Assembly: GCF_900591205.1 (NCBI RefSeq)
Contig: NZ_UUPU01000046.1
Coordinates: forward strand, 1 to 60,361
Source of the DNA: Pseudomonas viridiflava
GTDB taxonomy: Bacteria; Pseudomonadota; Gammaproteobacteria; Pseudomonadales; Pseudomonadaceae
Direction of reading: 5' to 3'
DNA: 60,361 bases
This document shows, in pieces, positions 9,887-23,823 of the stretch. Position numbers and translations under genes: made by a program. Positions within the stretch are counted from its first letter, which is position 1. Every line of letters begins with the position of its first letter. Below the pieces are notes generated by a model that was not told where the DNA came from, made no database searches, and worked only from the letters and a program-made list of their open reading frames with translations.

Positions 9887-10441
9887 ATGCACGCCCAACC
9901 CCTCGCCCCCGCCGATTTCGAGTTCATCGAAGAAACCCTGCTCAAATACGGCGACGACCATTCGGTGCTGAACCTGGCCGAGCTTGACGGCTACTTCAGC
10001 GCCCTGGTGTCCAGCCCGGCGCAGGTGGATGTGGCCGAGTGGTTCCCGGCAATCTGGGGCGGCCAAAACCCGCAATGGGACAACATGGACGAAGCGCAAA
10101 GCTTCCTCGAATTGTGCGTGCGCCACCTCAACACCCTGGCAAGCCAACTGGCAACGGCTCCCCAAAGCTTCAAAGCCCGCTTCGACGAAACCGAACACCA
10201 GGGCCAAAACGTAACCCTCGCCGAAGAGTGGTGCTTTGGCTATATCCGCGGCGCCGCCATCGGCAACTGGCCGGAACTGCCGGCAGAACAGGCCGCCCTG
10301 CTGGAAAAAATCTCCTGGTGCGCCGAGCAGGATAACTTCGAATTACCCGCCGACCTGGATGTACCCGCACATCAACAACGCGTCAGCGAAATCGAACCGG
10401 CAGCGCAGTCGCTGCACGACTACTGGTTGGCAAGGCGGTAA
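9887..10441 (+). CDS. UPF0149 / YecA-like protein
   Basis: An acidic protein of about 184 residues, all helical in appearance, of the UPF0149 (YgfB/YecA) group. The family pattern is seen in LAELDGYFSAL near the start and in WCFGYIRGAAIG in the middle. The SEC-C zinc tail found in the longer YecA proteins is absent. Two ATGs lie six bases apart; the second, at 9887, has AAGGA at proper distance, while the first (9881) has it almost touching. Biochemical role is unknown. Confidence 0.75.
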   Translation: MHAQPLAPADFEFIEETLLKYGDDHSVLNLAELDGYFSALVSSPAQVDVAEWFPAIWGGQNPQWDNMDEAQSFLELCVRHLNTLASQLATAPQSFKARFDETEHQGQNVTLAEEWCFGYIRGAAIGNWPELPAEQAALLEKISWCAEQDNFELPADLDVPAHQQRVSEIEPAAQSLHDYWLARR

Positions 10442-10486
10442 TTTAGCTTTTGATCTTGATCCTAGGCGCCCCGTCAACCACGCTGG

Positions 10487-10725
10487 CCGCACGCAGGCTT
10501 GAATCCGTGGGTAACCCGGCAGGACGCCGGGTTAGCCGCGCTGGGCCAAGGATGGCCCATCGCGGCGGCCCACGGATTCAAGCCTGCGTGCGGGCACACC
10601 GAGCCGGAGGCGAGGTGCCGAGTGGTGGGGCAAGAGCCCTTTTGGTTACTTTTGGGGCTCTTTTCCAAAAGTGACCCGCTGTAAGAGCGGAACCATACTC
10701 AGCCGTTACCGCAGCAACGGATATG
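10487..10725 (+). repeat. Structured intergenic repeat, copy 1 (about 239 bp)
   Basis: This fills most of the 404-base gap between the UPF0149 gene and prfB; I see no credible gene here. It begins with a long palindrome whose 25-bp arms are perfect (10487-10511 with 10569-10593). The arms enclose two smaller hairpins, one with AACCCGGC/GCCGGGTT arms. A second part at 10632-10676 can form two interleaved stems, AAGAGCCC/GGGCTCTT and GGTTACTTTTGG/CCAAAAGTGACC. It ends at CAACGGATATG. A second copy, roughly 93% identical by eye, lies inverted at 60131-60361. Short open frames inside it are by-products of the repeat. Confidence 0.85.
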
Positions 10726-10730
10726 CCCCC

Positions 10731-10750
10731 AATCCAATCCAATCCAATCC
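10731..10750 (+). repeat. Tandem 5-base repeat (AATCC)x4
   Basis: Four exact tandem copies of AATCC directly follow the structured repeat and lie 95 bases before the prfB start codon. Copy number could vary by slippage. Confidence 0.8.
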
Positions 10751-10845
10751 AGCCTCGAGCCTTTTCGCCAAGCGGGCTGCCGCTCCCCCCCGTTTATCGT
10801 TATACTCATCGGCTTTCAAAAGTTCGCCAACGAGTGCTGCCCGCC

Positions 10846-11941
10846 ATGGAAATCAACCCGATCCTTAACACCATCAAGGACCTGTCCGAGCGCTCCGAAA
10901 CTATTCGGGGGTATCTTTGACTACGATCAAAAGCACGAGCGTCTGACCGAAGTCAATCGCGAGCTTGAAGATCCGGCTGTCTGGAACAAACCTGAATACG
11001 CCCAGGAGCTGGGCCGCGAGCGCTCTGCGCTGGCACAAATCGTCGATACCCTCGACGAACTGAACACCGGTCTGGCCGATTGCCGTGACCTGCTGGACAT
11101 GGCCGTCGAAGAAAACGACGAAGGCGCAGTGGGCGATGTCGTCGCCGAGCTGGCCCGTCTCGAGGAAAACCTCGCCAAGCTTGAATTCCGCCGCATGTTC
11201 AGCCACGAAATGGACCCAAACAACGCCTACCTGGACATCCAGGCCGGCTCCGGCGGCACCGAAGCCCAGGACTGGGCCAACATCCTGTTGCGCATGTACC
11301 TGCGCTGGGCCGACAAACGCGGTTTCGACGCCACCATCATGGAACTGTCGGCCGGTGAAGTCGCCGGTATCAAAGGCGCGACCGTGCATATCAAGGGTGA
11401 ATACGCCTTTGGCTGGTTGCGTACCGAGATCGGCGTGCACCGCCTGGTGCGCAAGAGCCCGTTCGACTCCGGCAACCGTCGCCATACCTCGTTCAGCGCG
11501 GTGTTCGTCTCGCCGGAAATCGACGACAAGGTCGAAATCGAGATCAACCCGGCCGACCTGCGGATCGACACCTACCGTTCCTCCGGTGCTGGTGGTCAGC
11601 ACGTAAACACCACCGACTCGGCCGTACGTATCACTCACGTACCGACCAACACCGTGGTCAGCTGCCAGAACGAACGTTCCCAGCACGCGAACAAGGACAC
11701 CGCCATGAAAATGCTGCGGGCCAAGTTGTACGAGCAGGAAATGCAGAAGCGCAACGCCGCGTCCCAGGCGCTGGAAGACACCAAGTCGGATATCGGCTGG
11801 GGTCACCAGATCCGCTCGTACGTGCTCGATGCCTCGCGGATCAAGGATCTGCGCACCAACATCGAACGCAGCGACTGTGACAAGGTGCTCGACGGTGACA
11901 TCGACGAATACCTGGAAGCCAGCCTGAAATCTGGCCTGTAA
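10846..11941 (+). CDS. prfB: Peptide chain release factor 2, with programmed +1 frameshift
   Basis: RF2 reads UAA and UGA stop codons and triggers peptide release on the ribosome. The first 24 codons run from ATG 10846 to an in-frame TGA at 10918-10920. Translation then continues in the +1 frame from GAC at 10919, giving 364 residues, close to the usual RF2 length of 365. The codon-recognition tripeptide SPF (near residue 205) and the catalytic GGQ (near residue 250, in GAGGQHVNT) are both intact. The frameshift is the classical autoregulation of prfB, in which low RF2 favours shifting. It is followed by lysS as in many bacteria. Confidence 0.96.
10906..10921 (+). promoter_or_regulatory. prfB: prfB programmed frameshift site
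   Basis: CGGGGGTATCTTTGAC contains an internal Shine-Dalgarno-like GGGGG, the slippery CTT codon and the TGA stop followed by C, a weak termination context. It is the same arrangement as the E. coli prfB recoding site. Confidence 0.95.
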
Positions 11942-11947
11942 CCCCTT

Positions 11948-11988
11948 GTAGGAGCCGGCTTGCCGGCGATCCCCGGCCTAAGCCGGGG
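11948..11988 (+). repeat. Single REP-like element plus GC hairpin between prfB and lysS
   Basis: One REP-type sequence (GTAGGAGCCGGCTTGCCGGC) is followed at 11971-11988 by CCCCGGCC-TA-AGCCGGGG, a compact hairpin. It has no T-run, so prfB and lysS may still be cotranscribed. Confidence 0.55.
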
Positions 11989-12017
11989 ACAACGAACCTG
12001 ATGGAAAATTTAAAGAC

Positions 12018-13517
12018 ATGAGCGACCAACAACTCGACCAGGCCCTGCAACAGGAAGAAAACTCCCTGATCGCCCTGCGCAAGGAAAAGCTTGCTGCCGA
12101 GCGCGCCAAGGGTAACGCCTTCCCGAACGACTTCCGCCGTGAAAACTACTGCGATGCCTTGCAGAAACAGTATGCGGACAAGACCAAGGAAGAGCTGGCA
12201 GAGGCTGCAATCCCGGTCAAGGTTGCCGGTCGCATCATGCTCAACCGTGGCTCGTTCATGGTGATCCAGGACATGACCGGTCGCATCCAGGTTTACGTCA
12301 ACCGTAAAACCCTGTCCGAAGAAACCCTGGCCTCGGTGAAAACCTGGGACATGGGCGACATCATTGCCGCCGAAGGCACCCTGGCGCGCTCCGGCAAGGG
12401 CGACCTGTACGTTGAAATGACCAGCGTGCGCCTGCTGACCAAGTCGTTGCGCCCGCTGCCGGACAAGCACCACGGCCTGACTGACACCGAACAGCGCTAC
12501 CGCCAGCGCTACGTTGACCTGATCGTCAATGAAGAGGTGCGCCAGACCTTCCGCGTGCGTTCGCAAGTCATCGCGCACATCCGCAGCTTTCTGATGGCGC
12601 GTGACTTCCTGGAAGTCGAAACCCCGATGCTGCAAACCATCCCCGGTGGCGCCGCAGCCAAGCCGTTTGAAACTCACCACAACGCGCTGGACATGGAAAT
12701 GTTCTTGCGCATTGCGCCGGAGCTGTACCTCAAGCGGCTGGTGGTTGGCGGGTTTGAAAAGGTCTTCGAGATTAACCGCAACTTCCGTAACGAAGGTGTC
12801 TCGACCCGTCACAACCCTGAATTCACCATGTTGGAGTTCTACCAGGCTTACGCCGACTACGAAGACAACATGGACCTCACCGAAGAACTGTTCCGCGAAC
12901 TGGCGCAGCTGGTCCTGGGCAGCACTGACGTGCCGTACGGCGACAAGGTGTTCCACTTCGGCGAGCCGTTCGTGCGTCTTTCTGTGTTCGATTCGATCCT
13001 CAAGTACAACCCTGAGCTGACCGCTGATGACCTGAACGACATCGACAAGGCCCGTGCCATCGCCAAGAAAGCCGGGGCCAAGGTCCTGGGCTTTGAGGGC
13101 CTGGGCAAACTGCAGGTGATGATTTTCGAAGAGCTGGTAGAGCACAAGCTGGAACAGCCGCACTTCATTACCCAGTATCCGTTCGAAGTGTCGCCGCTGG
13201 CGCGTCGCAACGATGACAACCCGAACGTCACCGACCGTTTCGAGCTGTTCATTGGTGGTCGCGAAATCGCCAACGCCTACTCCGAGCTTAACGACGCCGA
13301 AGACCAGGCCGAGCGCTTCATGGCCCAGGTGGCCGACAAGGACGCTGGCGACGACGAGGCGATGCACTACGACGCCGACTTCGTTCGCGCCCTGGAGTAC
13401 GGCATGCCGCCAACGGCCGGTGAAGGTATCGGCATCGACCGTCTGGTGATGTTGTTGACCAACTCGCCGTCGATCCGCGACGTGATCTTGTTCCCGCACA
13501 TGCGGCCACAAGCGTAA
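12018..13517 (+). CDS. lysS: Lysyl-tRNA synthetase, class II
   Basis: A 499-residue class II aminoacyl-tRNA synthetase that charges tRNA-Lys. The N-terminal part (about residues 70-150) is an OB-fold anticodon-binding domain. The catalytic domain follows, with motif 2 around [21 protein letters not shown] (quoted in two parts: [11 protein letters not shown] and STRHNPEFT) and motif 3 in [13 protein letters not shown] near the C-terminus. Length is typical for bacterial LysRS. It lies 76 bases after prfB and ends at a strong intrinsic terminator. Confidence 0.96.
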   Translation: MSDQQLDQALQQEENSLIALRKEKLAAERAKGNAFPNDFRRENYCDALQKQYADKTKEELAEAAIPVKVAGRIMLNRGSFMVIQDMTGRIQVYVNRKTLSEETLASVKTWDMGDIIAAEGTLARSGKGDLYVEMTSVRLLTKSLRPLPDKHHGLTDTEQRYRQRYVDLIVNEEVRQTFRVRSQVIAHIRSFLMARDFLEVETPMLQTIPGGAAAKPFETHHNALDMEMFLRIAPELYLKRLVVGGFEKVFEINRNFRNEGVSTRHNPEFTMLEFYQAYADYEDNMDLTEELFRELAQLVLGSTDVPYGDKVFHFGEPFVRLSVFDSILKYNPELTADDLNDIDKARAIAKKAGAKVLGFEGLGKLQVMIFEELVEHKLEQPHFITQYPFEVSPLARRNDDNPNVTDRFELFIGGREIANAYSELNDAEDQAERFMAQVADKDAGDDEAMHYDADFVRALEYGMPPTAGEGIGIDRLVMLLTNSPSIRDVILFPHMRPQA

Positions 13518-16500
13518 CCGTAGCGAAATCCGAAGCCGCCTTTTATAAGGCGGCTTTTTTATGTGGCGTTTTTAAGCGTCAAGCAAACAGCGCCAGGTTT
13601 TGATCTATTCAAGGATGTGTGTCGTGAACCGCGTAACCGCTCAAGAAGGCGCCGCCGGCATTGCCGCTGCCGTGGCTGAAAGCGTCCAGTACCAGGGCCG
13701 CAAGGCCAGTCGTCGGGGCAGCGAGCAACGCAGGCAAGACATTCTCGACGCGGCCATGCGCATTGTGGTGCGCGATGGCGTGCGGGCCGTGCGCCATCGT
13801 GCGGTGGCGGCGGAAGCGGGGGTGCCGTTGTCGGCCACCACCTATTACTTCAAGGATATCGACGACCTGCTCACCGACACCTTCGCCCAATACGTAGAGC
13901 GCAGCGCCGCTTTTATGGGCAAGCTGTGGGTGCGCAATGAGGGCCTGCTGCGAGAGATGGTTGCCTATGGCGACGGCAGCCCGGCGTCGCGTTCGCAACT
14001 GGCTGACGACATTGCGCGGCTGACCGCCGATTATGTGATGCGCCAACTGGCCAACCGTCGCGAACACCTGATGGCCGAGCAGGCGTTTCGCCAGGAAGCC
14101 CTGCTAAACCCGCGTCTGGCTGAGCTGGTGCGCTCCCACCAACAGATCCTGTTGCAGGGCACGGGGCAGTTTTTTCAGGTATTGGGCTCCCGCGAGCCGC
14201 AACAGGATGCCAAAGTGTTGACGGCGATAATCGGTCGGATGGAATATCAGGGCCTGCTGGGCGGCGCAGAGCCTCTGACCGCCGAGGAGATGCTTGAGAT
14301 CCTCAAGCGTTACATGCATTTGGTGTTGGCCTCGGTCTAGCCAAGCCTATGCGCGATCCGCTTTATGTGGGAGCTGGCTTGCCTGCGATACAGGCACCTC
14401 GATGTTTCAGGTAAACCGAGGTGATGCTATCGCAGGCAAGCCAGCTGCCACACCTGATGGGGTATTCAATGAAAACCTGGCGTGTCGCGCTAATCGCGTT
14501 GTTCCTGCTGCTCAGCGGTTGCCTGGTGACCTTCAAGGACCCGCTGCCCGCCCGCGAGGCAGCGCCCGATGGGTTGCTGGGCCAATGGGCCAGCAAGAAT
14601 GCCTGGGGTGAGCCGCTCAACCTGCAGATCACCCGTGCGGGCAATCACCAATACAAAGCCGTGAGCTACCCTACAGCCAAGCCGGGTCAGCGCGATGAGT
14701 ACCTGTTTACGGTGTCGCGTCATGGCAGTCGCTGGTATTTGTCGGCGCCGTTGCCGGCCAAGCTGGGTGGGCATTTCATCCTGGCGGGGTTTGAAATCGA
14801 CGAAAAACACGAATTGGTGGTCTACAACCTCGACCTTGAGCAGATCCATCAAGCGATAGGCCAAAAGACACTGCACGGCAGCACCGTAGAAACCGTCGAA
14901 GGCGCCGGGGTGCTGGTGGACAGCCCCCTGGACCAGGTATTTGCCTACCTGGATGACCCGGCCAATGCCGATGTGTTCGTTGAAGCCGTGCGCTACCGGC
15001 GTGCGGGCAAATAACGTTTAAAGAGGAAGCACCGGGTGGACGATTACCAGCAGACGATACGCACCTTGTCTGATCGCATTGTGCTGGCGCAAACACCGAT
15101 TCGCGTCCTCGACGCCGTAAAGTGGGACGAGAATATTCGCCAGGGATTCCTCAAGGCCAAGGGCAAGGAAATGCCCGCCGTGGACCGCGATTACTATCTC
15201 AATCGGCCCCTGTCGTTCGACTCCAGCGCGGTGAAGCTGGAGTTTCAGAATATCGAGCGTGACATCACCCGCCGCCTCGGCCAGTTCAGCCCGGTGGGGC
15301 AGATCATGCGCCGCATGTGCCGCGAATACCGCATGGTGGTGCGCATGCTCGAGGCACGCGGCACCGAGGATTTCGGCCTGATCTCCCAGGAACTCTACGG
15401 CGCCGCTTCCGATGCGTTTCACGCTGGCGACCCGACCCTGGCAGACCTGGGCCTTATGCTCTCCGACTACCTGAACAATATCGACGGCCGTGGCGACCTC
15501 AAGGACGAAGCCAAGACCCTCACCGCCAAGGATGCCGTGGCACTCCTGCAAACCCGCCTCAACAAGGTATTCGGCGAGGCCGAAGAGACCATCCGCGTGT
15601 TCGAGTCCGACGGTATCGTCGCCGACGCGGCGGCGGGCGCCGACTACATCAAGATCCGCGCCGACGCGATGTTCAACGACCGCGATGTGCGTGCGCTGGA
15701 AGTGCATGAGGGCCTGGTGCATGTGGGCACCACGCTCAATGGGCAGAACCAGCCGATCTGTACCTTCCTGTCCAAGGGCCCGCCGTCGTCCACCGTGACC
15801 CAGGAGGGCCTGGCGATTCTGATGGAGATCATCACCTTCGCCTCCTACCCAAGCCGCTTGCGCAAACTCACCAACCGCACCCGCGCCATCCATATGGTGG
15901 AAGAGGGCGCCGACTTCCTGCAGGTATTTGAGTTCTTTCGCGAGCAAGGCTTTGAAATGGCCGAAAGCTACGGCAACGCCAGCCGCGTATTCCGTGGGTC
16001 GACGCCGACCGGTCTGCCGTTTACCAAGGATCTGTCCTACCTCAAGGGCTTTATCATGGTCTACAACTACATCCAGCTTGCGGTGCGCAAAGGCAAGCTG
16101 GAGCAAGTGCCGCTGCTGTTTTGCGGCAAGACCACCCTGGAAGACATGCGTACCCTGCGCCAACTGGTGGACGAGGGCCTGGTAGTGCCGCCCAAGTACC
16201 TGCCTGAGCAGTTTCGCGACATGAACGCACTGGCGGCGTGGATGTGCTTCTCCAACTTCCTCAACCACCTGAGCCTGGACCGGATCGAGGCGGATTACTC
16301 GAATATCCTGTGACGAAACCGAGTTTGAATGTGGGAGGGGGCTTGGCCCCGATCGCGGTGTGTCAGATACACATCTGTCAACTGACACACCGCCATCGGG
16401 GGCAAGCCCCCTCCCACATTGGATCACCACAAGTCTGGGTACTGCACCTAAATCATGAGGCTTCAACGGATGAGAATCCTCGGCATTCTTTGCCTGCTAC

Positions 16501-19500
16501 TCACATTGAACGGCTGCAGCTCCTTGCTGTTCTACCCCGAGCCCGGCCTGCCGTTCACGCCGGGAAAAGCCCACCTGCCATACCGCGACGTCACCCTGAC
16601 CACCGCCGATGGGGTAAAACTTCATGCCTGGTGGCTGCCGGCCAAAGCAGGCGTGCCGCTCAAAGGCACCGTGCTGCACCTGCATGGCAACGGCGGCAAC
16701 TTGGCGTGGCACCTGGGCGGCAGTTGGTGGTTGCCGGAGCAAGGCTATCAAGTGCTGCTGCTGGACTATCGCGGTTATGGCCTGTCTGAAGGCAAACCGT
16801 CGTTGCCGGCGGTCTATCAGGATGTGGACGCGGCGTTCAACTGGATCGACAAGGCGCCCGAAACCCAGGGCCAGCCGTTGATCGTGCTCGGCCAGAGCCT
16901 GGGCGGCGCGCTGGCGGTGCATTACCTGGCGGCTCACCCGGAGCGCCAATCCCGACTCAAGGCCCTGGTACTCGACGGCGTGCCCGCCAGTTATCGTGAC
17001 GTAGGACAATTTGCCCTGAGCACCTCCTGGTTAACATGGCCGTTTCAGGTGCCGTTGTCCTGGCTGGTGCCGGACGCCGACAGTGCGATCAATGCCATGC
17101 CCCGGCTCACTGGCGTGCCGAAGCTGTTGTTCCACAGCCTCGATGACCCGATCGTGCCCGTTGCCAACGGCATTCGCCTGTACCAGGCCGCACCGCCGCC
17201 GCGGGTATTGCAGTTGACCCGTGGGGGCCATGTGCAGACCTTTGCCGACAAGACCTGGCAAACCGTGATGCTGCGTTATCTGGACGACCCGCAGCACTTC
17301 AACGGCCTGCGCCGCCTGGGTGAAATCCCGAATTACCCGATTCCTAAAGTTGATTCATCAGAGAGCCCGCAATGAGCGAAGAACGCAACATGATCCCGCT
17401 GATCCTCACCGGCATCGGCACCATCATTGGTACTGTCGGTTGCCTGTGGTACTACGGCTACCTGCACTTCGCCAAACCGGAAGACGCGCTGTTGCTCAGT
17501 GACTTCACCCTGCTCAAGACCGTTCCGGGCGAGGACTACAAAATCTCCCTGACCCCGGCCGCCCAAGTGGCTCAATGCGTGGATGGCGTACTGGTGATGT
17601 TCGATACCGAGCAGAAGGGCTTGAGCGGCGTCTTGGTAAACAACAAGAAGCAGGCTGTGCGCTGCCTGGGCCAGGAAACGCCGCAACTGCAGCAATAAGT
17701 TCGCCCTTCATCCACACGGTCTCACTCAGGAAATATTTGGAACCGTAATGCGTAAGAAGCCACTGACTGGGTTGTCAGCGTTGCTGATATCTAACTTACG
17801 CGTAGCGAACCAGGGAGTTAAATAATGGATCCGATGAGTGCTATTGGCGCGATTGGCAAGATGATGGAAATGGTCCAAGGCATGGCAAAGTTGGGTCAGG
17901 AGGCGGGTAAGGGCGCAGGGCAAGGCGCGCAAGGTGCCGGGGGCGCGGAGGCCGCTGGCAAGCAAGGGCAACAGGATATGATCCAAAAGCTTATGGATAT
18001 GATGATGTCCGCAGGCGATAGCGGCTCTGACGGCGCAAACGGTGGCAGAGAGGAGGCTGAGAAGCGCGTGAGTGGGCGTGAGGGCCTGGCGCATATGATG
18101 CCGGACGAGGACACCGGCCGCAAAGTCGGCGGCTGACAGGCAAAAAAAACCCACCGTAAGGTGGGTTTTTCATTACACGTCAATCAATCAGTTAGCCATG
18201 GAAGAACGTGGTTTAACCGGCTGGTTGTCGTTGGAGATGGTCACTTCAACGCGCCGATTCATGGCACGACCCGAAACGCTGCCGTTATCGGCAACCGGGT
18301 ATTCTTTGCCGTAACCCTGGGTCACGATGCGCGAGATGTCTACGCCTTGCTGAGCCAGTGCACGTTGTACGGAAGCCGCACGGCGCTCCGAAAGGCTCTG
18401 GTTGTACGAGTCCGAGCCGGTGCTGTCGGTGTAGCCTTCGACAATCACTTTACGGTCAGGATTGTCGCGCAGGAACTGCGCCAGCTTGGTGATGTTCACC
18501 AGGCCGCTGGATTTCAGGTCGGACTTGTTGGTGGCGAACAGCACGTCACCAAAGGTCACCAGCGTACCGCGATCGGTTTGCTTGGCGTTCAGGCTGTCTT
18601 GCAGCTGCTTGATCTGCGCGTCACGGGCTTGTAGCAGTGCACGGGCACGCTCGTCGCCGGCGTTTTTCAGCTTGGCTTCGGATTCGCGCAGCACGATGGT
18701 GTCTTTGGCCACTTCAACGCGTTGGTTGGTCAGGTAAGCCAACTGGTCGACTTTCTTCTCGTCTTCCTTATCGCGGTAGGCTTTGTCGGCCTTGTCCAGC
18801 CAGTCGCTGGCGTCCTTGGTTTCCAAAGCCGCGAGCTTGGTAGCTTGCGGGTTGGTCTGCAGCGACGAGTAGTTGGTCCGCGCATTTTCCAGGTTCGCGT
18901 TCGGCGGGGTGGAGCAGGCCGCCAAGGCAACGCTCATCGCCAGCAGGGCAGGGATCATCAATTGTTTACGCATAGTCGTGTCGTCCTTTCAATTCGATAT
19001 CAAGTGCGATTCAGTCAAGGGGCGCGGTTTACTTCTGCTGGATAGCAGCCGGGCGCATGCCTTCCTGACGCAGCTCGTCAACAGCCTTCTGGGAATCCTT
19101 CACAGCCTTTTCGGCCTTGGCAGCCTGGGATTTACGCTCAGCAACACGAGCGTCCCACTCGGCTTGTTCGGCCAGGCGACGGGCTTCGTCGTAGTTCTTG
19201 TCGTGCATGGCAATCTCGGCTTGCTTGAGCTTGTCCTGGGCCGACTTCATTTCTACAGCTGCGTACTCGGTGCCGCCGGCGCTGACCGCGCTGTTCACCG
19301 CCGATTGGGTCACGGCGTATTGCTCGGTCGGAGGGTTGCCGGCGCAGCCAGCCAAAACGAAGCTGGTGCCGATTGCCAGCGCGGCCAATTTCAGCCCGCG
19401 CAGATGGTTAAACGAGGATTTGGCAGTGCTGGTCTTCATCGTCTTCAACTCCATTGGTTAACTCCTGAAAAACTTCAAAATCCATGTCACTGGTCAGCGG

Positions 19501-22500
19501 TGAGGGCCCCGGCGGCAAAGCACCAAATACCCGTTCAAACGGCCGTTCCAAGTGATGGCTTACTGGCTGTGACCGGAGGCTTTTTTCAAAAGTTCAGAAG
19601 AGATGGCGATTTGCCTAAAAAAATAACTGACTGAATGGTCAGCGTTAAAAACTTGGAACTTTTGCCGTGCGCAGCGGTAAGCCGGGCCTATGCAAGGCCC
19701 GGAATTCGGGGGTCAGGCGGGAAGGTTTCAGTGTTTTTGTTCGTCTGCACCACGCGACATATCATGCAGATAGCGTCGCGACAGGGTTAGAAAACGCGGG
19801 GTAGGGCCGACGTCTTCGTACAACGGGTCACCCTCTTCATCGGTGGCAACCACCTGTTGCCCCTTGATGTAGGGAAAGCTGGCTTCCAGCTCTTCAAGAG
19901 CGGCACCGATCAGTTCGCCGAGCAGTTCTTCCGTGCTGCGCTTGGGGTACATCTCGGCGATGGCCGCGAGCCTCGCGGCGGCTTCCACATCCAGGTGGAT
20001 GGCGTACTCGGTTTTGGTCAGGCGACCCTTGGCGTTCTCTTCCCAATGCTGGGCCAATTCTCGGATTTTCATGGCAACCTCAATAAAGCCTGGGATGGCA
20101 GGCGGTGATGAGTGACCAGCCGCCTGCGTGGATAAACGCGGCGACTCAATCTTGAGACTAGCTGCAACTCACAAGGTTTAAAGTCTTGTCATAAATGGAT
20201 GCTGGCGGCACTCTGCAAAGCCTGCGCGTCCCGGATTTCTGGCTGGAGATTGGCTGATGAGTGATATCGATGCACGCTTGCGTGAGGATGTTCACCTGCT
20301 GGGTGAGCTGTTGGGCAACACCATTCGAGAGCAGTACGGCGATGCTTTTCTCGACAAGATCGAGCAGATCCGCAAAGGCGCCAAGGCTGATCGCCACGGA
20401 GCAGGCGACGAGCTGAGCGCCAGCCTTAATCAGTTGCAGGAAGACGAACTGCTGCCGGTAGCCCGGGCGTTCAACCAGTTTCTAAACCTGGCCAATATCG
20501 CCGAGCAATACCAGTTGATTCACCGGCGCGATGAATCGCAACCGGCGCCGTTCGAGGCCCGTGTGTTGCCGCAGTTGCTCGCCCGCCTGCAACGCGAGGG
20601 CCACAGCAACGAGTCCCTGGCCCGCCAGTTGGGGCGCCTGGAGATCGAGCTGGTCCTCACCGCCCACCCCACCGAAGTGGCGCGCCGTACCCTGATCCAG
20701 AAATACGATGCGATTGCCGCGCAACTGGCGCTGCAGGATCACCGCGACCTCACCTCGGCCGAGCGCGAGCAGATCCGCCAGCGCCTGCAACGACTGATCG
20801 CCGAAGCCTGGCACACCGAAGAAATCCGCCGCACCCGGCCCACCCCGGTGGATGAGGCCAAATGGGGTTTTGCGGTGATCGAGCACTCGCTGTGGCACGC
20901 GATCCCGAATTACTTGCGCAAGGCCGACCAGGCGTTGCACGCCGCCACCGGCCTGCATCTGCCGCTGGAAGCCGCGCCGATTCGCTTTGCGTCGTGGATG
21001 GGCGGCGACCGCGATGGCAACCCGAATGTCACCGCACCGGTCACCCGCGAGGTGCTGTTGCTGGCGCGCTGGATGGCCGCCGATTTGTACTTGCGCGATA
21101 TCGACCACCTGGCCTCTGAACTGTCGATGCAGCAAGCCAGTGCGGCGTTGCAGGCCAAGGTCGGCGAGAGTGTTGAACCCTATCGTGCGTTGCTCAAGCA
21201 GTTGCGCGAACGCCTGCGTGCCACCCGCCAATGGGCCCACACCTCGTTGACCACCGCCACCCCGGCGCCTGCCGAGGTGTTGCAGAACAACCGCGACCTG
21301 CTGGACCCACTGGAGTTGTGCTACGCGTCGCTGCACGAGTGCGGCATGGGCGTGATTGCCGATGGCCCGCTGCTTGATTGTCTGCGTCGTGCCGTGACCT
21401 TCGGCCTGTTCCTGGTGCGCCTGGACGTGCGTCAGGATTCGAGCCGGCATTCGGCGGCCATGACCGAAATCACCGATTACCTGGGGCTCGGTCGTTATGA
21501 GGACTGGGACGAAGAGGCACGCATTGCCTTCCTGACCAAGGAACTGGCGAATCGTCGCCCCTTGCTGCCAGGCTATTTCAAACCCTCGGCGGACACTGCC
21601 GAGGTCTTGAATACCTGCAAGGAAATCGCCGCCGCCCCGGCTGCGTCGCTGGGTTCGTATGTCATCTCGATGGCGGGCGCCGCGTCGGACGTGCTGGCCG
21701 TGCAACTGCTGCTTAAAGAGTCGGGCGTGCAACGGCCGATGCGCGTAGTGCCGCTGTTTGAAACCCTGGCCGACCTGGATAACGCCGGGCCGGTGATGGA
21801 GCGTCTGTTGCAACTGCCGGGCTACCGGACGCGGCTGCAGGGCCCGCAGGAAGTGATGATCGGCTATTCCGATTCGGCCAAGGACGCGGGCACTACCGCT
21901 GCGGCCTGGGCGCAGTACCGGGCCCAGGAACGCCTTGTGGATATTTGCCGCGAGCAACAGGTGGAACTGCTGTTGTTCCATGGTCGCGGCGGCACCGTCG
22001 GGCGTGGCGGCGGCCCGGCCCACGCGGCGATCCTGTCGCAGCCGCCGGGCTCGGTGGCGGGGCGTTTCCGTACCACCGAACAGGGCGAAATGATCCGTTT
22101 CAAATTTGGCCTGCCGGACATCGCCGAGCAGAACCTCAACCTCTACCTGGCGGCAGTATTGGAGGCGACCTTGTTGCCACCGCCGCCGCCAGAGCCGGCC
22201 TGGCGCCATTTGATGGACGAATTGGCGGCAGATGGTGTCAGCGCTTACCGCACGGTGGTGCGGGAAAATCCGCAATTCGTCGAATATTTCCGCCAGTCCA
22301 CGCCGGAGCAGGAACTGGGTCGCTTGCCCTTGGGCAGTCGCCCGGCCAAGCGTCGGGCGGGCGGTATCGAGAGTTTGCGCGCCATCCCGTGGATCTTCGG
22401 CTGGACCCAGACCCGCCTGATGCTGCCGGCCTGGCTCGGCTGGGAAGCAGCGTTGAGCAAGGCGCTGGAGCGCGGCGAAGGCGAGCTGCTGGGGCAGATG

Positions 22501-22992
22501 CGCGAGCAGTGGCCGTTCTTCCGAACCCGCATCGACATGCTGGAAATGGTGCTGGCCAAGGCCGATGCCGATATCGCTCGCCTCTATGACGAGCGCCTGG
22601 TGCAGCCTGATCTGTTGCCATTGGGGGCGCACTTACGCGACCTATTGTCGCAGGCATGCAGTGTGGTGCTTGGCCTGACCGGGCAGTCGCAACTGCTGGC
22701 CCATAGCCCCGACACCCTGGAGTTTATCCGCCTGCGCAACACCTACCTCGACCCCTTGCACTTGCTGCAGGCCGAGTTGCTGGCGCGGTCGCGCCAGCAG
22801 GAAGCGGCGCAGGACAGCCCTCTGGAACAAGCGCTGCTGGTGTCCGTGGCCGGTATAGCGGCCGGTTTGCGCAACACCGGTTAAGATTTTTCGCCTGTTC
22901 TCAAAGGCTTGCAATAAACCACGACGGCCGCCCTGAAACGGGCGGTTGGCGTTTGCGGGGTCGGGTTGCACCCAGGCACACCCTACCTATGA

Positions 22993-23823
<831 letters not shown>
